In this document: in pieces, positions 27,618 through 36,830 of the stretch
Position numbering within the stretch: the first letter of the stretch is position 1
Layout: every line of letters begins with the position of its first letter
Assembly: GCF_022899355.1 (NCBI RefSeq)
Contig: NZ_JALJCK010000007.1
Location: 248,001 to 312,000 of the forward strand
Origin: Shinella yambaruensis
GTDB lineage: Bacteria; Pseudomonadota; Alphaproteobacteria; Rhizobiales; Rhizobiaceae
Length of the DNA: 64,000 nt
Reading direction: 5' to 3'
Program-made: the position numbers and the translations under genes
The notes under the pieces: generated by a model
Database searches by the model: none
Told to the model about the DNA's origin: nothing
Seen by the model: the letters and a program-made list of their open reading frames with translations, nothing else

Positions 27618-28901
27618 ATGACCGCGCCGCATCCGTCGAGAACCCATATCGGCAACCACGCCCTGCATCCCGAAACGCAGATGCTGAACTATGGCTATGA
27701 TCCAGAACTCTCCGAAGGCGCCGTCAAGCCGCCGGTCTTCCTGACGTCGACCTTCGTCTTCGCATCCGCCGAGGACGGGCGCGACTTCTTCGACTACGTC
27801 TCCGGGCGCAAGGAGCCGCCGGAAGGCAGGGGCGCCGGCCTCGTCTATTCGCGCTTCAACCATCCCAACAGCGAGATCGTCGAGGATCGCCTGGCCGTCT
27901 ACGAGCGGACGGAAAGCTGTGCGCTGTTCTCCTCGGGCATGTCGGCGATCGCCACCACGCTCCTCGCCCTCGTGCGGCCGGGCGATGCCGTGCTGCATTC
28001 GCAGCCCCTTTATGGCGGCACCGAAACCCTGCTGGCAAAGACCTTCCTCAATCTCGGCGTCTCGGCCGTGGGTTTTGCCGATGGCGTCAGCGAGGCGTCG
28101 GTGCAGGCCGCGGCGGAGGCGGCGATGCAGAAGGGCCGCGTCTCCGTGATCCTCGTCGAAACGCCGGCAAACCCCACCAACAGCCTCGTCGATATCGCGA
28201 TGATCCGCCGGGTCGCCGATGCGATCGGCAAGCGGCAGGGGCATGTGCCGGTCGTTGCCTGCGACAACACGCTGCTCGGCCCGGTCTTCCAGCGGCCGAT
28301 CGAGCATGGGGCGGATCTCTCGCTCTATTCGCTGACCAAATATGTCGGCGGTCATTCGGACCTGATCGCCGGGGCGGCCCTCGGCCGCAAGGCGGTCATG
28401 AAGCAGGTCAAGGCGCTGCGCGGCGCGATCGGCACGCAGCTCGACCCGCATTCCTGCTGGATGCTCGGGCGCTCGCTGGAGACGCTGCAGATCCGCATGG
28501 AGCGGGCGAACAGCAATGCGGCAGCAGTCGCCGAATTCCTGCGCGAGCATCCCAAGGTGGAGGCGATCCACTACCTGCCCTTCTACGACCCCGCATCGCC
28601 GGCCGGCCGGACCTTTGCCACCCAGTGCAGCGGTGCCGGCTCGACCTTCTCCTTCGACATAAAGGGCGGGCAGCCGGCCTCGTTCCGGTTCCTCAACGCG
28701 CTGAAGATCTTCAAGCTCGCTGTCAGCCTCGGCGGCACGGAATCGCTCGCCTCGCATCCCGCGACGATGACCCATTCGGGTATCCCCGTCGAGGTGCGCC
28801 AGCGCATCGGCGTGCTCGAATCGACCATTCGCCTGTCCATCGGCATCGAGCATCCCGATGACCTGGTGGCCGATCTGGTGCAGGCGCTCGACGCAAGCTA
28901 G
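27618..28901 (+). CDS. Cys/Met metabolism PLP enzyme, methionine gamma-lyase type
   Basis: A 427-residue PLP enzyme of the cystathionine gamma-synthase group. The PLP-bound lysine lies in [17 protein letters not shown]; the tyrosine and arginine of [16 protein letters not shown] reach the phosphate of the adjacent subunit; [17 protein letters not shown] and [14 protein letters not shown] are also conserved. An insert around [12 protein letters not shown] (residues 60-75) is typical of a rhizobial subgroup annotated as methionine gamma-lyase or cystathionine gamma-synthase family. It probably cleaves a sulfur amino acid such as methionine or homocysteine; the precise substrate is uncertain. 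Divergence from the Lrp regulator supports inducible degradation. Confidence 0.85.
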   Translation: MTAPHPSRTHIGNHALHPETQMLNYGYDPELSEGAVKPPVFLTSTFVFASAEDGRDFFDYVSGRKEPPEGRGAGLVYSRFNHPNSEIVEDRLAVYERTESCALFSSGMSAIATTLLALVRPGDAVLHSQPLYGGTETLLAKTFLNLGVSAVGFADGVSEASVQAAAEAAMQKGRVSVILVETPANPTNSLVDIAMIRRVADAIGKRQGHVPVVACDNTLLGPVFQRPIEHGADLSLYSLTKYVGGHSDLIAGAALGRKAVMKQVKALRGAIGTQLDPHSCWMLGRSLETLQIRMERANSNAAAVAEFLREHPKVEAIHYLPFYDPASPAGRTFATQCSGAGSTFSFDIKGGQPASFRFLNALKIFKLAVSLGGTESLASHPATMTHSGIPVEVRQRIGVLESTIRLSIGIEHPDDLVADLVQALDAS

Positions 28902-28904
28902 GAC

Positions 28905-29174
28905 TTAGCTCTCCATGGGCCCCTTGCCCTGCCCGTCGAGCAGCCAGGCGATGCTGACCTGCAGGATGCGCGCGAGCATGTCGAGGCGGTTGGCGCGGGG
29001 CTCCGCGCGGTCGTTCTCCCAGTTGGTCCAGGTCTCGACCGTCACGCCGGCAATGGCGGAGATCTCTTCGACGGTAAGGCCGACGGCATCGCGCGCGAGC
29101 GAAATCCGCCCGCCGATCGTGTCATAGGCCGTGTCGACAGCGGTCCTTGGGGCAAGCGTGGCGTCGTTGTACAT
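28905..29174 (-). CDS. Small XRE-family DNA-binding protein
   Basis: An 89-residue protein that is almost wholly a helix-turn-helix domain: GGRISLARDAVGLTVEEISAIAGVTVETWTNWENDRAEPRANRLDMLARIL, followed by WLLDGQGKGP. The start at 29174 has an AAGGA site. It lies 74 bp downstream of proX on the same strand and ends 3 bp from the convergent PLP enzyme gene. It could be read through from proVWX or be independent. A target is not evident. Confidence 0.82.
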   Translation of the reverse strand: MYNDATLAPRTAVDTAYDTIGGRISLARDAVGLTVEEISAIAGVTVETWTNWENDRAEPRANRLDMLARILQVSIAWLLDGQGKGPMES

Positions 29175-29200
29175 GTCGATATCCTTTGTTCGTGGAGGGA

Positions 29201-29225
29201 TGCCCCGCGCGGTTCGCGCGAGGCA
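29201..29225. other. GC-rich hairpin after proX
   Basis: TGCC (29201-29204) with GGCA (29222-29225), and GCGCG (29207-29211) with CGCGC (29215-29219), nest into one hairpin between proX and the XRE gene. No T run follows on either strand, so it may only attenuate read-through or protect the proX transcript end. Confidence 0.4.
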
Positions 29226-29248
29226 GGCTGTCGGTCCTGCGGCCGGCG

Positions 29249-30124
29249 TCAGCCGTCTTCCTTGGCAAGCCAGGCCTTGATCTGGTCGGCATGGTTCGCG
29301 ATGTACGCGTCGACGGCCTTCTCATACGAGGTCTCCTGCGCGTCGAACATCGCGGCCTCGAGGTCGCCGATCGGCAGCTTCATGCGCGACAGGAAGGCCG
29401 CGACCTCCGGATTGTCCTTGTCGAAATCCTTGCGGGCGATCACATCGACATGCTCGGCCTTGCCGAGGGTGCCCTTCGGGTCGTCGATGTAGCGCAGCTC
29501 GTATTTGCCGAACATCCAGTGCGGGCTCCAGGAAGTGGCGACGAACCATTCCTCCTTGCGGATCGCCCGGTCGACCGTCGTCAGCATGCCGGCTTCGCTG
29601 GAGATCTGCAGCTTGTAGCCGTCGAGGTCGTAGTCCTTGACCGCCTGTTCCGAAAGGCGGGTGAGGCCGGCGCCAGGATCGATGCCCTCGATGCTGCCCT
29701 TCAGCTTCGCCTTCACGTCGTCCTTCTTCAGGTCCTCGATGGAGGCGATGGCGTCTTCCGGCACATAGGCGGGCACCACCCAGCCGAGCTTCGCGCCGTC
29801 ATAGACGGTGCCGAGCGTCGTCACCTTGTCCTTCACCTTGGCGAAGTAGTCGGCATGGGTCTGTGGCAGCCAGGCCATCATCATGACGTCGAGGTCGCCG
29901 CGGCCGACGCCCTGGTAGAGCGGCGCGACGTCGGTCTGGACGAGCTCGACCTCGTGGCCGAGTTCGTCCTTGATGAGCTTGGCGGCAAGCTTCGTCACGA
30001 ATTCGGCGTCGGACCAGGCGGCCCAGCCGATCTTCACCGGCGCCTTGTCTTCGGCCAGCGTCGTGCCGGCCGCACCGATGAACATTCCGGCCGCAAGGCC
30101 GAGGGTAACGAGTGTCTTGAACAT
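29249..30124 (-). CDS. proX: Glycine betaine/proline-type ABC transporter, binding protein
   Basis: A 291-residue exported protein with a signal peptide (about 1-23, ending TTLAEDK). The mature protein opens VKIGWAAWSDAEFVTKLAAKLI and contains WLPQTHADYFAKVKDKV and FVATSWSPHWMFGKYELRYID, in which Trp and Tyr residues form the aromatic cage for quaternary ammonium groups. The start at 30124 has AGGAG upstream and a clear signal peptide; a much longer in-frame extension through the proW region is not coding. Last gene of the leftward proVWX operon, it captures betaine-like osmolytes, possibly also as nutrients. Confidence 0.9.
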   Translation of the reverse strand: MFKTLVTLGLAAGMFIGAAGTTLAEDKAPVKIGWAAWSDAEFVTKLAAKLIKDELGHEVELVQTDVAPLYQGVGRGDLDVMMMAWLPQTHADYFAKVKDKVTTLGTVYDGAKLGWVVPAYVPEDAIASIEDLKKDDVKAKLKGSIEGIDPGAGLTRLSEQAVKDYDLDGYKLQISSEAGMLTTVDRAIRKEEWFVATSWSPHWMFGKYELRYIDDPKGTLGKAEHVDVIARKDFDKDNPEVAAFLSRMKLPIGDLEAAMFDAQETSYEKAVDAYIANHADQIKAWLAKEDG

Positions 30125-30151
30125 CTTTGCTCCTTTTGGAAGGTTCGCATT

Positions 30152-30169
30152 CGGCGGCGCGCGCCGCCG
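30152..30169. other. Perfect 18-bp palindrome between proW and proX
   Basis: CGGCGGCGC followed by GCGCCGCCG forms a perfect palindrome in the 56-bp gap between proW and proX. In RNA it gives a very stable hairpin with a 7-bp stem and GCGC loop, similar in placement to the stem-loops beside other binding protein genes in this window. Confidence 0.5.
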
Positions 30170-30180
30170 GCTTTCGGGCG

Positions 30181-31065
30181 TCAGGCCGTGGCGATGGACG
30201 CCGCCGGGGCCTGCGTCCGGGTTCGGAAGACGGTGCGCCAGAGGCCGGCGCGTTCCTTTCCGAGGCTCTGGGTGATCCGGTCGAGGATCACCGCGAGAAT
30301 GACGACGGCGATGCCGCCCTCGAAACCGGTGCCGACATCGAGACGCTGGATCCCGGTCAGCACCGTGTTGCCGATACCGCCCGCGCCGATCATCGAGGCG
30401 ATCACCACCATGGACAGCGACAGCATGATCGTCTGGTTGATGCCGGCCATGATGGAGGGCATGGCGTTGGGCAGCTGCACCTTGAAGAGCAGCTGCGGGG
30501 CCGTGCAGCCGAAGGCGTTGCCGGCCTCGATATATTCCACATGCACCTGGCGGATGCCGAGATTGGTGAGGCGCACGACCGGCGGCATCGAGAAGATGAC
30601 GGTCGCGATGGTGCCGGGCACGGCGCCGAGGCCGAAGAACATCGCAGCCGGGATCAGGTAGACGAAGGCGGGCATGGTCTGCATGAGGTCGAGCACGGGG
30701 CGGACGACGGCCGCGACCCGGTCGCTGCGCGCCATGGCGATGCCGAGCGGCAGGCCGACGAGCATGGCGACAAGCGTCGAGGCGAGAACCAGCGACAGCG
30801 TCTCCATCACGGCGGACCACAGGCCCATATGATCGACGAGCCAGAGCGCGGCGGCGGTGAAGGCGGCAAAGCCGAAGCCGACGCGCCAGAGCGACAGCAG
30901 CACGAAGATCGCAAGGCCGACAGGCATCGGCGTTGCGAGAAGCGCCGCCTGGATGCCGTTCGTCACCGCGCCGATCACGGCGGCGATGAAGTCGAGCAGC
31001 GGGGCGAAGTTGTCGAGGATGTAGTTGACGGCGTTGTCGACGCCGTCGCCGATATCGAATGTCAT
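30181..31065 (-). CDS. proW: Glycine betaine/proline-type ABC transporter, permease
   Basis: A 294-residue inner-membrane permease with about six helices between residues 40 and 280. The EAA loop region reads YIEAGNAFGCTAPQLLFKVQLPNAMPSIMAGINQTIMLSLSMVV, typical of ProW/OpuAB proteins. The N-terminal segment before the first helix is short compared with the E. coli ProW tail. It is 24 bp downstream of proV and upstream of proX, in the order proV-proW-proX. It forms the membrane channel for the betaine importer. Confidence 0.93.
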   Translation of the reverse strand: MTFDIGDGVDNAVNYILDNFAPLLDFIAAVIGAVTNGIQAALLATPMPVGLAIFVLLSLWRVGFGFAAFTAAALWLVDHMGLWSAVMETLSLVLASTLVAMLVGLPLGIAMARSDRVAAVVRPVLDLMQTMPAFVYLIPAAMFFGLGAVPGTIATVIFSMPPVVRLTNLGIRQVHVEYIEAGNAFGCTAPQLLFKVQLPNAMPSIMAGINQTIMLSLSMVVIASMIGAGGIGNTVLTGIQRLDVGTGFEGGIAVVILAVILDRITQSLGKERAGLWRTVFRTRTQAPAASIATA

Positions 31066-31089
31066 GGATTTTTCTCCGGGCTGGCGGGA

Positions 31090-32322
31090 TCAGGCGGTGC
31101 GGTCGAGCGCTTCGAGAAGCGCGGATTTGCTGATCGAGCCGAGGTAGCGGTTGGCCTCGTCGACGACCGGGACCGGAAAGGCGCTGGCGGCGACCTTGCC
31201 GAGGACGTTGGCGAGGTTTTCCGAGGCGGGGATCGGCTCGATGCCCGGCAGGAACGCCCGGCGATAGGGATCGCTCGCGCCGTCGCGGCTGGTCTCGATC
31301 AGCGATGTGCGGCTGACCATGCCGTGGAAGGTCTTGTCGCGGCCGAGGATGATGGCGACATCCCGGTCGAAATGCTCCATGCGTTCCAGGGCCGCGGCAG
31401 CGGAGACGCCCTGGCGCTCGATGATGGTCACCTGCGTCTTGCGCGCGACGTCCCCGGCGCGGAAGACCTGCGAGACATCGACATTGCGGAAGAAGGAGCG
31501 GACATAGTCGTTGGCGGGCTTCAGCACGATCTCGTCGGGCGTGCCGACCTGCACGACCGCACCGTTCTGCATGATGCAGATGCGGTCGCCGATGCGCATG
31601 GCCTCGTCGAGGTCGTGGCTGACGAAGACGATGGTCCGGCTGTGCTCGGCCTGGAGGCGCACCAGCTCGTCCTGCATCTCCGTGCGGATGAGCGGATCGA
31701 GCGCGGAAAAGGCCTCGTCCATCAGGAGCACGGTCGGCTCGCCGGCAAGCGCCCGGGCAAGGCCGACGCGCTGCTTCATGCCGCCGGAAAGCTGGTCGGT
31801 GCGGCTGTCGTCATAGCCGTCCAGCCCGACGGCCCTGAGCGCGGCGCGGGCGCGCTGCCTGCGCTCGGCCTCGCCCATGCCGGCAACCTCCAGCCCGAAG
31901 GCGGCATTGTCGATGACGGTGCGGTTCGGCAGCAGCGCGAAGGACTGGAAGACCATGCTGATGTCGCGGCGCCGGAGCGCGATCAGCTCGCTGCGCGGCA
32001 TGCGCGCGACGTCGCGGCCCTCGATCTCGATCGATCCCGATGTCGGCTCGATCAGCCGGTTGATGAGGCGCAGCATGGTAGACTTGCCGGAGCCTGAAAG
32101 GCCCATGATGACGAAGATCTCGCCGGTGCGGATATCGAAGCTGGCATTGTCGACGCCGATGGTGCAACCCGTGGCCGCGTGGATATCCGCCTTGGTCTTT
32201 CCGGCCTTCAGGAGCGCGAGGGCCCTGTCGGGTCGCTCGCCGAAAACCTTGAAGACGTTCTTGATACTGATCTTGATCCCTCGGTCGTTTGCCGAAAGGT
32301 CGCTCTCAGTTGCAAAAGCCAT
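31090..32322 (-). CDS. proV: Glycine betaine/proline-type ABC transporter, ATP-binding protein
   Basis: A 410-residue ATPase. Walker A is GLSGSGKSTMLR, the signature LSGGMKQRVGLARALAG, Walker B VLLMDEAFSALDPLIRTEMQ, and the switch region FVSHDLDEAM. The C-terminal part (about 285-405) holds a pair of CBS-like domains, which in OpuA/ProV proteins sense ionic strength to gate transport. The N-terminal helical segment before the Walker A region (KNVFKVFGERPDRALALLKAG) is also typical of ProV. It heads the leftward operon; the upstream gap holds a 20-bp palindrome that may control it. Confidence 0.94.
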   Translation of the reverse strand: MAFATESDLSANDRGIKISIKNVFKVFGERPDRALALLKAGKTKADIHAATGCTIGVDNASFDIRTGEIFVIMGLSGSGKSTMLRLINRLIEPTSGSIEIEGRDVARMPRSELIALRRRDISMVFQSFALLPNRTVIDNAAFGLEVAGMGEAERRQRARAALRAVGLDGYDDSRTDQLSGGMKQRVGLARALAGEPTVLLMDEAFSALDPLIRTEMQDELVRLQAEHSRTIVFVSHDLDEAMRIGDRICIMQNGAVVQVGTPDEIVLKPANDYVRSFFRNVDVSQVFRAGDVARKTQVTIIERQGVSAAAALERMEHFDRDVAIILGRDKTFHGMVSRTSLIETSRDGASDPYRRAFLPGIEPIPASENLANVLGKVAASAFPVPVVDEANRYLGSISKSALLEALDRTA

Positions 32323-32457
32323 ATTGTCCTGGGCCCGGCTCCGGAAGCGGGGCGCTCTCCTTTGTTGGTTGTCAGCTGATCAAGCACTCAGCGGGATGAA
32401 ACACGCGCAAGCCGAAAGGCTTCGCAAAAACGATAGCGCGTCGCAATATGGACACTG

Positions 32458-32477
32458 TTTGGCACATTGATGCCAAA
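32458..32477. promoter_or_regulatory. 20-bp perfect palindrome between proV and the RIC gene
   Basis: TTTGGCA (32458-32464) and TGCCAAA (32471-32477) are perfect inverted repeats around CATTGA. It lies 136 bp upstream of proV and 296 bp upstream of the RIC gene. The regulator is unknown. Apart from this and the site at 32688, the 450-bp gap 32323-32772 holds no gene that I can support. Confidence 0.5.
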
Positions 32478-32687
32478 TTGTCCACACGATAAGAAAAAAA
32501 TTCTATTTGTGTGTTCATTTCAGCTCGGAGCCGGAACGATTTCGCGCCGGAATCTGTGGCGCTTGCGCCGCTCGCCGATCTGGCCTCGGGCGGCCTGCCA
32601 GCGACATCGCCTTTGCCTCTGGCCTGACAAATATGGCGGCAGGTTCTCCACTCCGCCGGGAGTGCGGACCCCGGAGATGATTCTTCT

Positions 32688-32701
32688 TTGCCCCTGCACA
32701 A
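32688..32701 (+). promoter_or_regulatory. Crp/Fnr-type (TTG-N8-CAA) box before the RIC gene
   Basis: TTG-CCCCTGCA-CAA, flanked by one further T and A, has the spacing of FNR, FixK and NnrR sites. Its centre lies about 79 bp before the start codon. A second box of this form precedes nosR, so both could answer to a nitric-oxide-responsive NnrR. The inner bases are not the FNR consensus. Confidence 0.4.
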
Positions 32702-32772
32702 AGACCCTGGTGTTCTTCCGCTGCAATGGACTGGCGACAACCGGAAGACCCAATCCTTGTGAAGGAGCCAGG

Positions 32773-33438
32773 ATGCAAACCCTTTCCCTTGACCTGACCG
32801 TGGCGTCGATCGCGGCGGAACTGCCCGGCGCCGCCGATCTGTTTCGTCGTTCGGCCATCAATTTCTGCTGTGCGGGCAATGTCCCGCTTCGCGCGGCGGC
32901 CGAGCGGGCGGGCCTCTCCCCGGAGGAGCTGCTGGCTGCGCTGGAGGCGCTCGAACAGGCGGCAGGCCGCGATGCGCCCGAGGAGACCGGACCGCTCATC
33001 GACCACCTCCTCACCCGCTATCACGAGACCCACCGCCAGGAATTGGCGTTCCTGATTCCGCTCGCCGAGAAGGTCGAGCGGGTCCATGGAGACCATCCGG
33101 CCGCGCCCTCGGGACTGGCCGCGGCGCTGACCGCGCTGCGCGACGAGCTGGAAGGCCACATGATGAACGAGGAGCAGCTGGTCTTCCCGATGATGCGCCA
33201 GGGCGGAGCCACGCGGATCACCCACCCGGTCGCGCAGATGCGCCGCGAGCACGACGATGCCGTCCGGCTCCTCCATGACATAGAGCATGCCGCCCATGGC
33301 ATGGCCCTGCCGTCCGGCGCCTGTGGTTCGTGGACGGCGCTCTATACGGGGCTCAGGAAGTTCACCGACGATCTCGTGATGCACATGCATCTGGAGAACA
33401 CGGTGCTCTTTCCACGCTTCGAGGCCCCCGCCGCTTGA
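32773..33438 (+). CDS. RIC/ScdA/YtfE-type iron-sulfur cluster repair di-iron protein
   Basis: A 221-residue protein. The N-terminal ScdA domain (about 1-60) has VASIAAELPGAADLFRRSAINFCCAGN with paired cysteines. The remainder is a hemerythrin-like bundle with His and Glu ligands in HLLTRYHETHRQEL, HMMNEEQLVFPMM, MRREHDDAV and MHMHLENTVLFPRFE. Family members repair iron-sulfur clusters damaged by nitric oxide and often lie in denitrification islands, as here, 83 bp from the convergent ferritin-like gene and near nosRZ. The ATG at 32773 has GAAGGAG upstream; an N-terminal extension of 102 codons was rejected. Confidence 0.9.
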   Translation: MQTLSLDLTVASIAAELPGAADLFRRSAINFCCAGNVPLRAAAERAGLSPEELLAALEALEQAAGRDAPEETGPLIDHLLTRYHETHRQELAFLIPLAEKVERVHGDHPAAPSGLAAALTALRDELEGHMMNEEQLVFPMMRQGGATRITHPVAQMRREHDDAVRLLHDIEHAAHGMALPSGACGSWTALYTGLRKFTDDLVMHMHLENTVLFPRFEAPAA

Positions 33439-33520
33439 GGCTGGCGATCCGGCGCCGCGGCTGGGAGCATGTGGCGTCGGCAGATCTTTCAGGACCGCGG
33501 GCCTTGGTCTGCCAAGGCCC

Positions 33521-34387
33521 TCAGCCGCCCATGCGAAGGGCCGATATGCAGTCAAGGATGCGGGCGGCATGGGTTTGCGCCCGGTCACGCCCCGCTTCGT
33601 CGGGAAGGCGCTCTGCAAGATCAAGATAGGCGTCGAGCAAGGCTTCGCTGAGGGCCTGCGGGGTTTCCAGCACGGCCGGTTCCAGCGAAGCGAAGGCCGG
33701 TGCCGGTGCTGGCGACAGCGGATGGCGGGTGAGGGCGCTCGCGCGGGCACTGGCCTCAGCCGAGAGGTTCGCCAGCATGGCCCCGGCCGGAGCCTTCACG
33801 TCGCCGGCAGCCCTTGCCGAAAGCAGCGCGGACAGCCGTTCCTCAAGGGCTGCAAGCGACCATTGCCGCGCCTCTCCGGACATGGCCTCGCGCTGGAGAT
33901 GGAAGGCGCGCCGCCGCTCGCGCCGCAGGGTCGCGACATGCGTCAGCTCCTCGCGCGCCATCTGCTCGGCCGCCTCGCGCAGCTGGGTCGAGGGGCTGCG
34001 GGAGGCGAGATAGGTCCAGAAGGCGAAGGCGCGTTCCTCGTTGCGCACGGCGATGGAGAAGGCGCGGTAGGCGCTGATGAGTTCCGGCGCGACGAGGGAG
34101 GTGCCCTCGTCGTCGAAGGTCGGGTCGAGGCTCCAGCGCACCGCAGACGGGTCAGGCGCCTTGCCGGTCGTGCGTTGCGACCAGTAGGCGACATTGCCGA
34201 GATGGCCGCTCTCCTCTTCCACCAGCTTTTCGAACACCGCGGCAAGGTCGTGCCGGCCTTCTTTCCTCATGCGGCCGGCGAGCGAGGCATAGCCCGCGAT
34301 CGCCTCCTGCTCCATCGCCGCGGCGATGGCGAAGAGCTCTTCCATGGTTTCGACGGTGCCCGAAGGTTCGTTCCCGAGTAGCGGCAT
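33521..34387 (-). CDS. Ferritin-like di-iron protein of the denitrification island
   Basis: A 288-residue protein. Residues 15-155 fit a rubrerythrin/ferritin-like four-helix bundle with a complete di-iron set: E28, E59 and H62 (ExxH), E117 or E118, and E147 and H150 (ExxH). Residues 155-288 form a separate helical tail, rich in alanine and without a rubredoxin or CxxC iron site, so it is not a classical rubrerythrin. The ATG at 34387 is chosen for its GGGAG site; the upstream in-frame sequence lacks conservation features. It is divergent from nosR and shares its TTG-N8-CAA box. A role in iron handling or peroxide/NO defence is inferred; no function is established. Confidence 0.75.
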   Translation of the reverse strand: MPLLGNEPSGTVETMEELFAIAAAMEQEAIAGYASLAGRMRKEGRHDLAAVFEKLVEEESGHLGNVAYWSQRTTGKAPDPSAVRWSLDPTFDDEGTSLVAPELISAYRAFSIAVRNEERAFAFWTYLASRSPSTQLREAAEQMAREELTHVATLRRERRRAFHLQREAMSGEARQWSLAALEERLSALLSARAAGDVKAPAGAMLANLSAEASARASALTRHPLSPAPAPAFASLEPAVLETPQALSEALLDAYLDLAERLPDEAGRDRAQTHAARILDCISALRMGG

Positions 34388-34439
34388 CGGTAGCATCTCC
34401 CTTGCATGCGCACTCTCCCATTGCGGATCGGTACGGTGT

Positions 34440-34453
34440 TTGTGCTGCAACAA
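34440..34453. promoter_or_regulatory. Crp/Fnr-type box between the ferritin-like gene and nosR
   Basis: TTG-TGCTGCAA-CAA has TTGT and ACAA ends in the FNR/NnrR spacing. It is about 60 bp from each of the two divergent start codons, placed to activate both. An NnrR- or FixK-type regulator is the likely ligand; none is encoded in this window. Confidence 0.5.
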
Positions 34454-34516
34454 ATTGCGCAGAGGTATCTTGCCTAGAATGCCGGCATCGATACTCCCTT
34501 GCCGGAAAGCGCCATC

Positions 34517-36808
34517 TTGACAGACCGTCTGCCGACCCCGACCCGCAAAACGATCCGCCCCGCGGCCTGGTTGAGGCACCTTCTGCTGGTGCTGTTCGCC
34601 CTGCTGGCGACGGTGCCGGTCGTGTCGAGGGCGGAGGCCGCCTCAAGGCTTGCGGAATATCTGCCGAAGGCGCAGCCGGCCGACCTCTTTCCCGGCGCGG
34701 ACCGTTTCGGCGAGCCGGCGGGCGAACCGCCGATCGCCCCGGTCTGGCAGGGCGAGGCGCTTGTCGGTTACGCCTATCTCAATTCCGATTTCACCAGCGC
34801 GACCGGCTATTCGGGCAAGCCCATCCACATCCTCGCCGGCATCGACCCGCAGGGCGTGCTGCGCGGCTTCAAGCTGGTCCATCACCAGGAGCCGATCGTT
34901 CTCATCGGCATTCCCGAGGAGAAGGTGGTCGCCGCGCTCGACACGCTGATCGGCCGCGATATCGGCCGCGTCGCCGCGGGCGCGGAGCGGCCGCCGCAGG
35001 TGGATATCGTCAGCGGTGCGACGGTGACGGTGCTTGTCATGGGCGACAGCGTCGTGCGCTCGGCCGTGCGGCTCATCCGCAGCGGCCGGCTGGGGGGCGA
35101 TGCGGCGGCCGGTGCCGCGCCGCCGGCCGAGATCCGCACGCTCAAGGCGGGAGCCGGCGGGGCCCGTTCCTGGGAAGCGCTCGTCGGCGACGGTTCCATC
35201 CGTGGCCTCAGCCTGTCCGTCGGCGAGGTAAGCGAGGCTTTCGCGCGTGCCGGCGAGGAGAAGGCCGCGCAGCATCCCGAGACGCGCAGCCCTGAAGACC
35301 GTTTCATCTCGCTCTACATCGCGCCTGCCAGCGTGCCGGAGATCGGCCTCAGCCTTCTCGGCAAGGAAGGCTACGAACGGCTTCGCGCAAAATTGCGGCC
35401 GGGCCAGCAGGCCATACTCGTTGCCGGCGACGGGGCCTATTCGTTCAAGGGATCGGGTTATGTGCGCGGCGGCATCTTCGACCGCATCGAGCTGATGCAG
35501 GACGGGCAGGGCGTGCGGTTCCGCGACCGGGGGCACACGCGGCTTGCCGACATTGCCGCCGAGGGCGCGCCACATTTCCGGGAGATCGCGCTTTTCACCG
35601 TGCCGGAGGATTTCGCCTTCGACGTGACGGCGCCCTGGGAGCTGCAATTGCTGGCGCAGCGCTCGTGGAGCGTGCGCGACAAGGCCATCCTGCCCTTCGA
35701 CCTCGGCTACAGCCTGCCGGATCGCTACGTCGCCGTGGAAAAGACGAAGCCGGTGCCGGTCGCCACGACCGAAGCCGAACCACAGGCCGCCGCAGCCTTC
35801 GAGGGCGAGAACGAACCGCTCTGGATGCAGATGTGGCGCATGAACATGGTCGAGATCGGCATCACCGCTTTCGCGCTGCTGCTGCTCACCGCCATCTTCT
35901 TCTTCCAGGACTGGCTCGTCCGCCGTCCCGTGCTGCATGTCTGGGTGCGGCGTTCCTACCTCGTCTTCGTCCTCGTCTGGCTCGGCTGGTATGCCAATGC
36001 GCAGCTTTCCGTCGTCAACGTGCTGACCTTCACCAATGCGCTGATCACCGGCTTCAACTGGGAGTTCTTCCTCTCCGCACCGCTGATCTTCATCCTCTGG
36101 GCGACGGTGGCGGCCGGGCTCCTGTTCTGGGGGCGGGGACCGTTCTGCGGCTGGCTCTGCCCGTTCGGCGCCCTGCAAGAGCTCACCAACAATCTCGCGC
36201 AATGGCTGAAGGTGCCGCAGATCAAGGTGCCGTTCTGGCTGCACGAGCGGCTGTGGCCGGTGAAGTATATCCTCTTCCTCGGCCTGTTCGGCCTGTCGTT
36301 CTACTCGGTCGCGCTTGCGGAGGTCTTTGCCGAGGTCGAGCCGTTCAAGACCGCGATCATCCTGAAGTTCGCCCGCGACTGGCCCTTCGTGCTCTTCGCG
36401 CTGACGCTGCTCTCGCTCGGCCTCTTCATCGAGCGCTTCTATTGCCGCTACCTCTGCCCGCTCGGCGCCGCGCTCGCCATTCCCGGCCGCATCCGTATGT
36501 TCGAATGGCTGAAGCGCTGGCCCGAATGCGGCTCGCCCTGCCAGCGCTGCGCCAAGGAATGCCCCGTGCAGGCGATCCATCCCGAGGGACAGATCAACGT
36601 CAACGAGTGCATCTACTGCATGCACTGCCAGGAGCTCTACCACGACGACCACCGCTGTCCGCACATGATCCAGGTGCGGCTGAAGCGGGAGAAGTTCGAG
36701 CGGCTGTCCTCGCCCGCAACGCGCGGGCCGGGGCCGGTTCCGCCGGTCATCACCCACAGGGGCGTCGCCATCGAGAAACCCGATCCGGCTGCCGGATCGC
36801 CGAACTGA
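34517..36808 (+). CDS. nosR: NosR, flavin and iron-sulfur membrane protein for N2O reduction
   Basis: About 763 residues from a TTG at 34517 (GGAAAG upstream; another TTG at 34499 is possible). A signal-like helix (about 17-37) leads to a periplasmic FMN-binding domain with the flavinylation motif SGAT, the threonine being T169, the target of NosX. About six membrane helices follow (from about 445), then polyferredoxin motifs: [43 protein letters not shown] and [11 protein letters not shown]. The protein delivers electrons to or matures NosZ and is needed for nos expression in several species. It opens the nosRZDFYLX operon. Confidence 0.95.
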   Translation: MTDRLPTPTRKTIRPAAWLRHLLLVLFALLATVPVVSRAEAASRLAEYLPKAQPADLFPGADRFGEPAGEPPIAPVWQGEALVGYAYLNSDFTSATGYSGKPIHILAGIDPQGVLRGFKLVHHQEPIVLIGIPEEKVVAALDTLIGRDIGRVAAGAERPPQVDIVSGATVTVLVMGDSVVRSAVRLIRSGRLGGDAAAGAAPPAEIRTLKAGAGGARSWEALVGDGSIRGLSLSVGEVSEAFARAGEEKAAQHPETRSPEDRFISLYIAPASVPEIGLSLLGKEGYERLRAKLRPGQQAILVAGDGAYSFKGSGYVRGGIFDRIELMQDGQGVRFRDRGHTRLADIAAEGAPHFREIALFTVPEDFAFDVTAPWELQLLAQRSWSVRDKAILPFDLGYSLPDRYVAVEKTKPVPVATTEAEPQAAAAFEGENEPLWMQMWRMNMVEIGITAFALLLLTAIFFFQDWLVRRPVLHVWVRRSYLVFVLVWLGWYANAQLSVVNVLTFTNALITGFNWEFFLSAPLIFILWATVAAGLLFWGRGPFCGWLCPFGALQELTNNLAQWLKVPQIKVPFWLHERLWPVKYILFLGLFGLSFYSVALAEVFAEVEPFKTAIILKFARDWPFVLFALTLLSLGLFIERFYCRYLCPLGAALAIPGRIRMFEWLKRWPECGSPCQRCAKECPVQAIHPEGQINVNECIYCMHCQELYHDDHRCPHMIQVRLKREKFERLSSPATRGPGPVPPVITHRGVAIEKPDPAAGSPN

Positions 36809-36830
36809 CACCAGAACAAGGAGAGATGCC

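Noticed and set aside
30127-32097. A 656-codon plus-strand frame opposite proV and proW
   Set aside because: proV and proW show all family motifs on the minus strand; the plus frame is an antisense shadow.
32407-32425. A short hairpin with GAAA loop upstream of proV
   Set aside because: The stem is interrupted and the T tract lies on the wrong side for a terminator on either strand.
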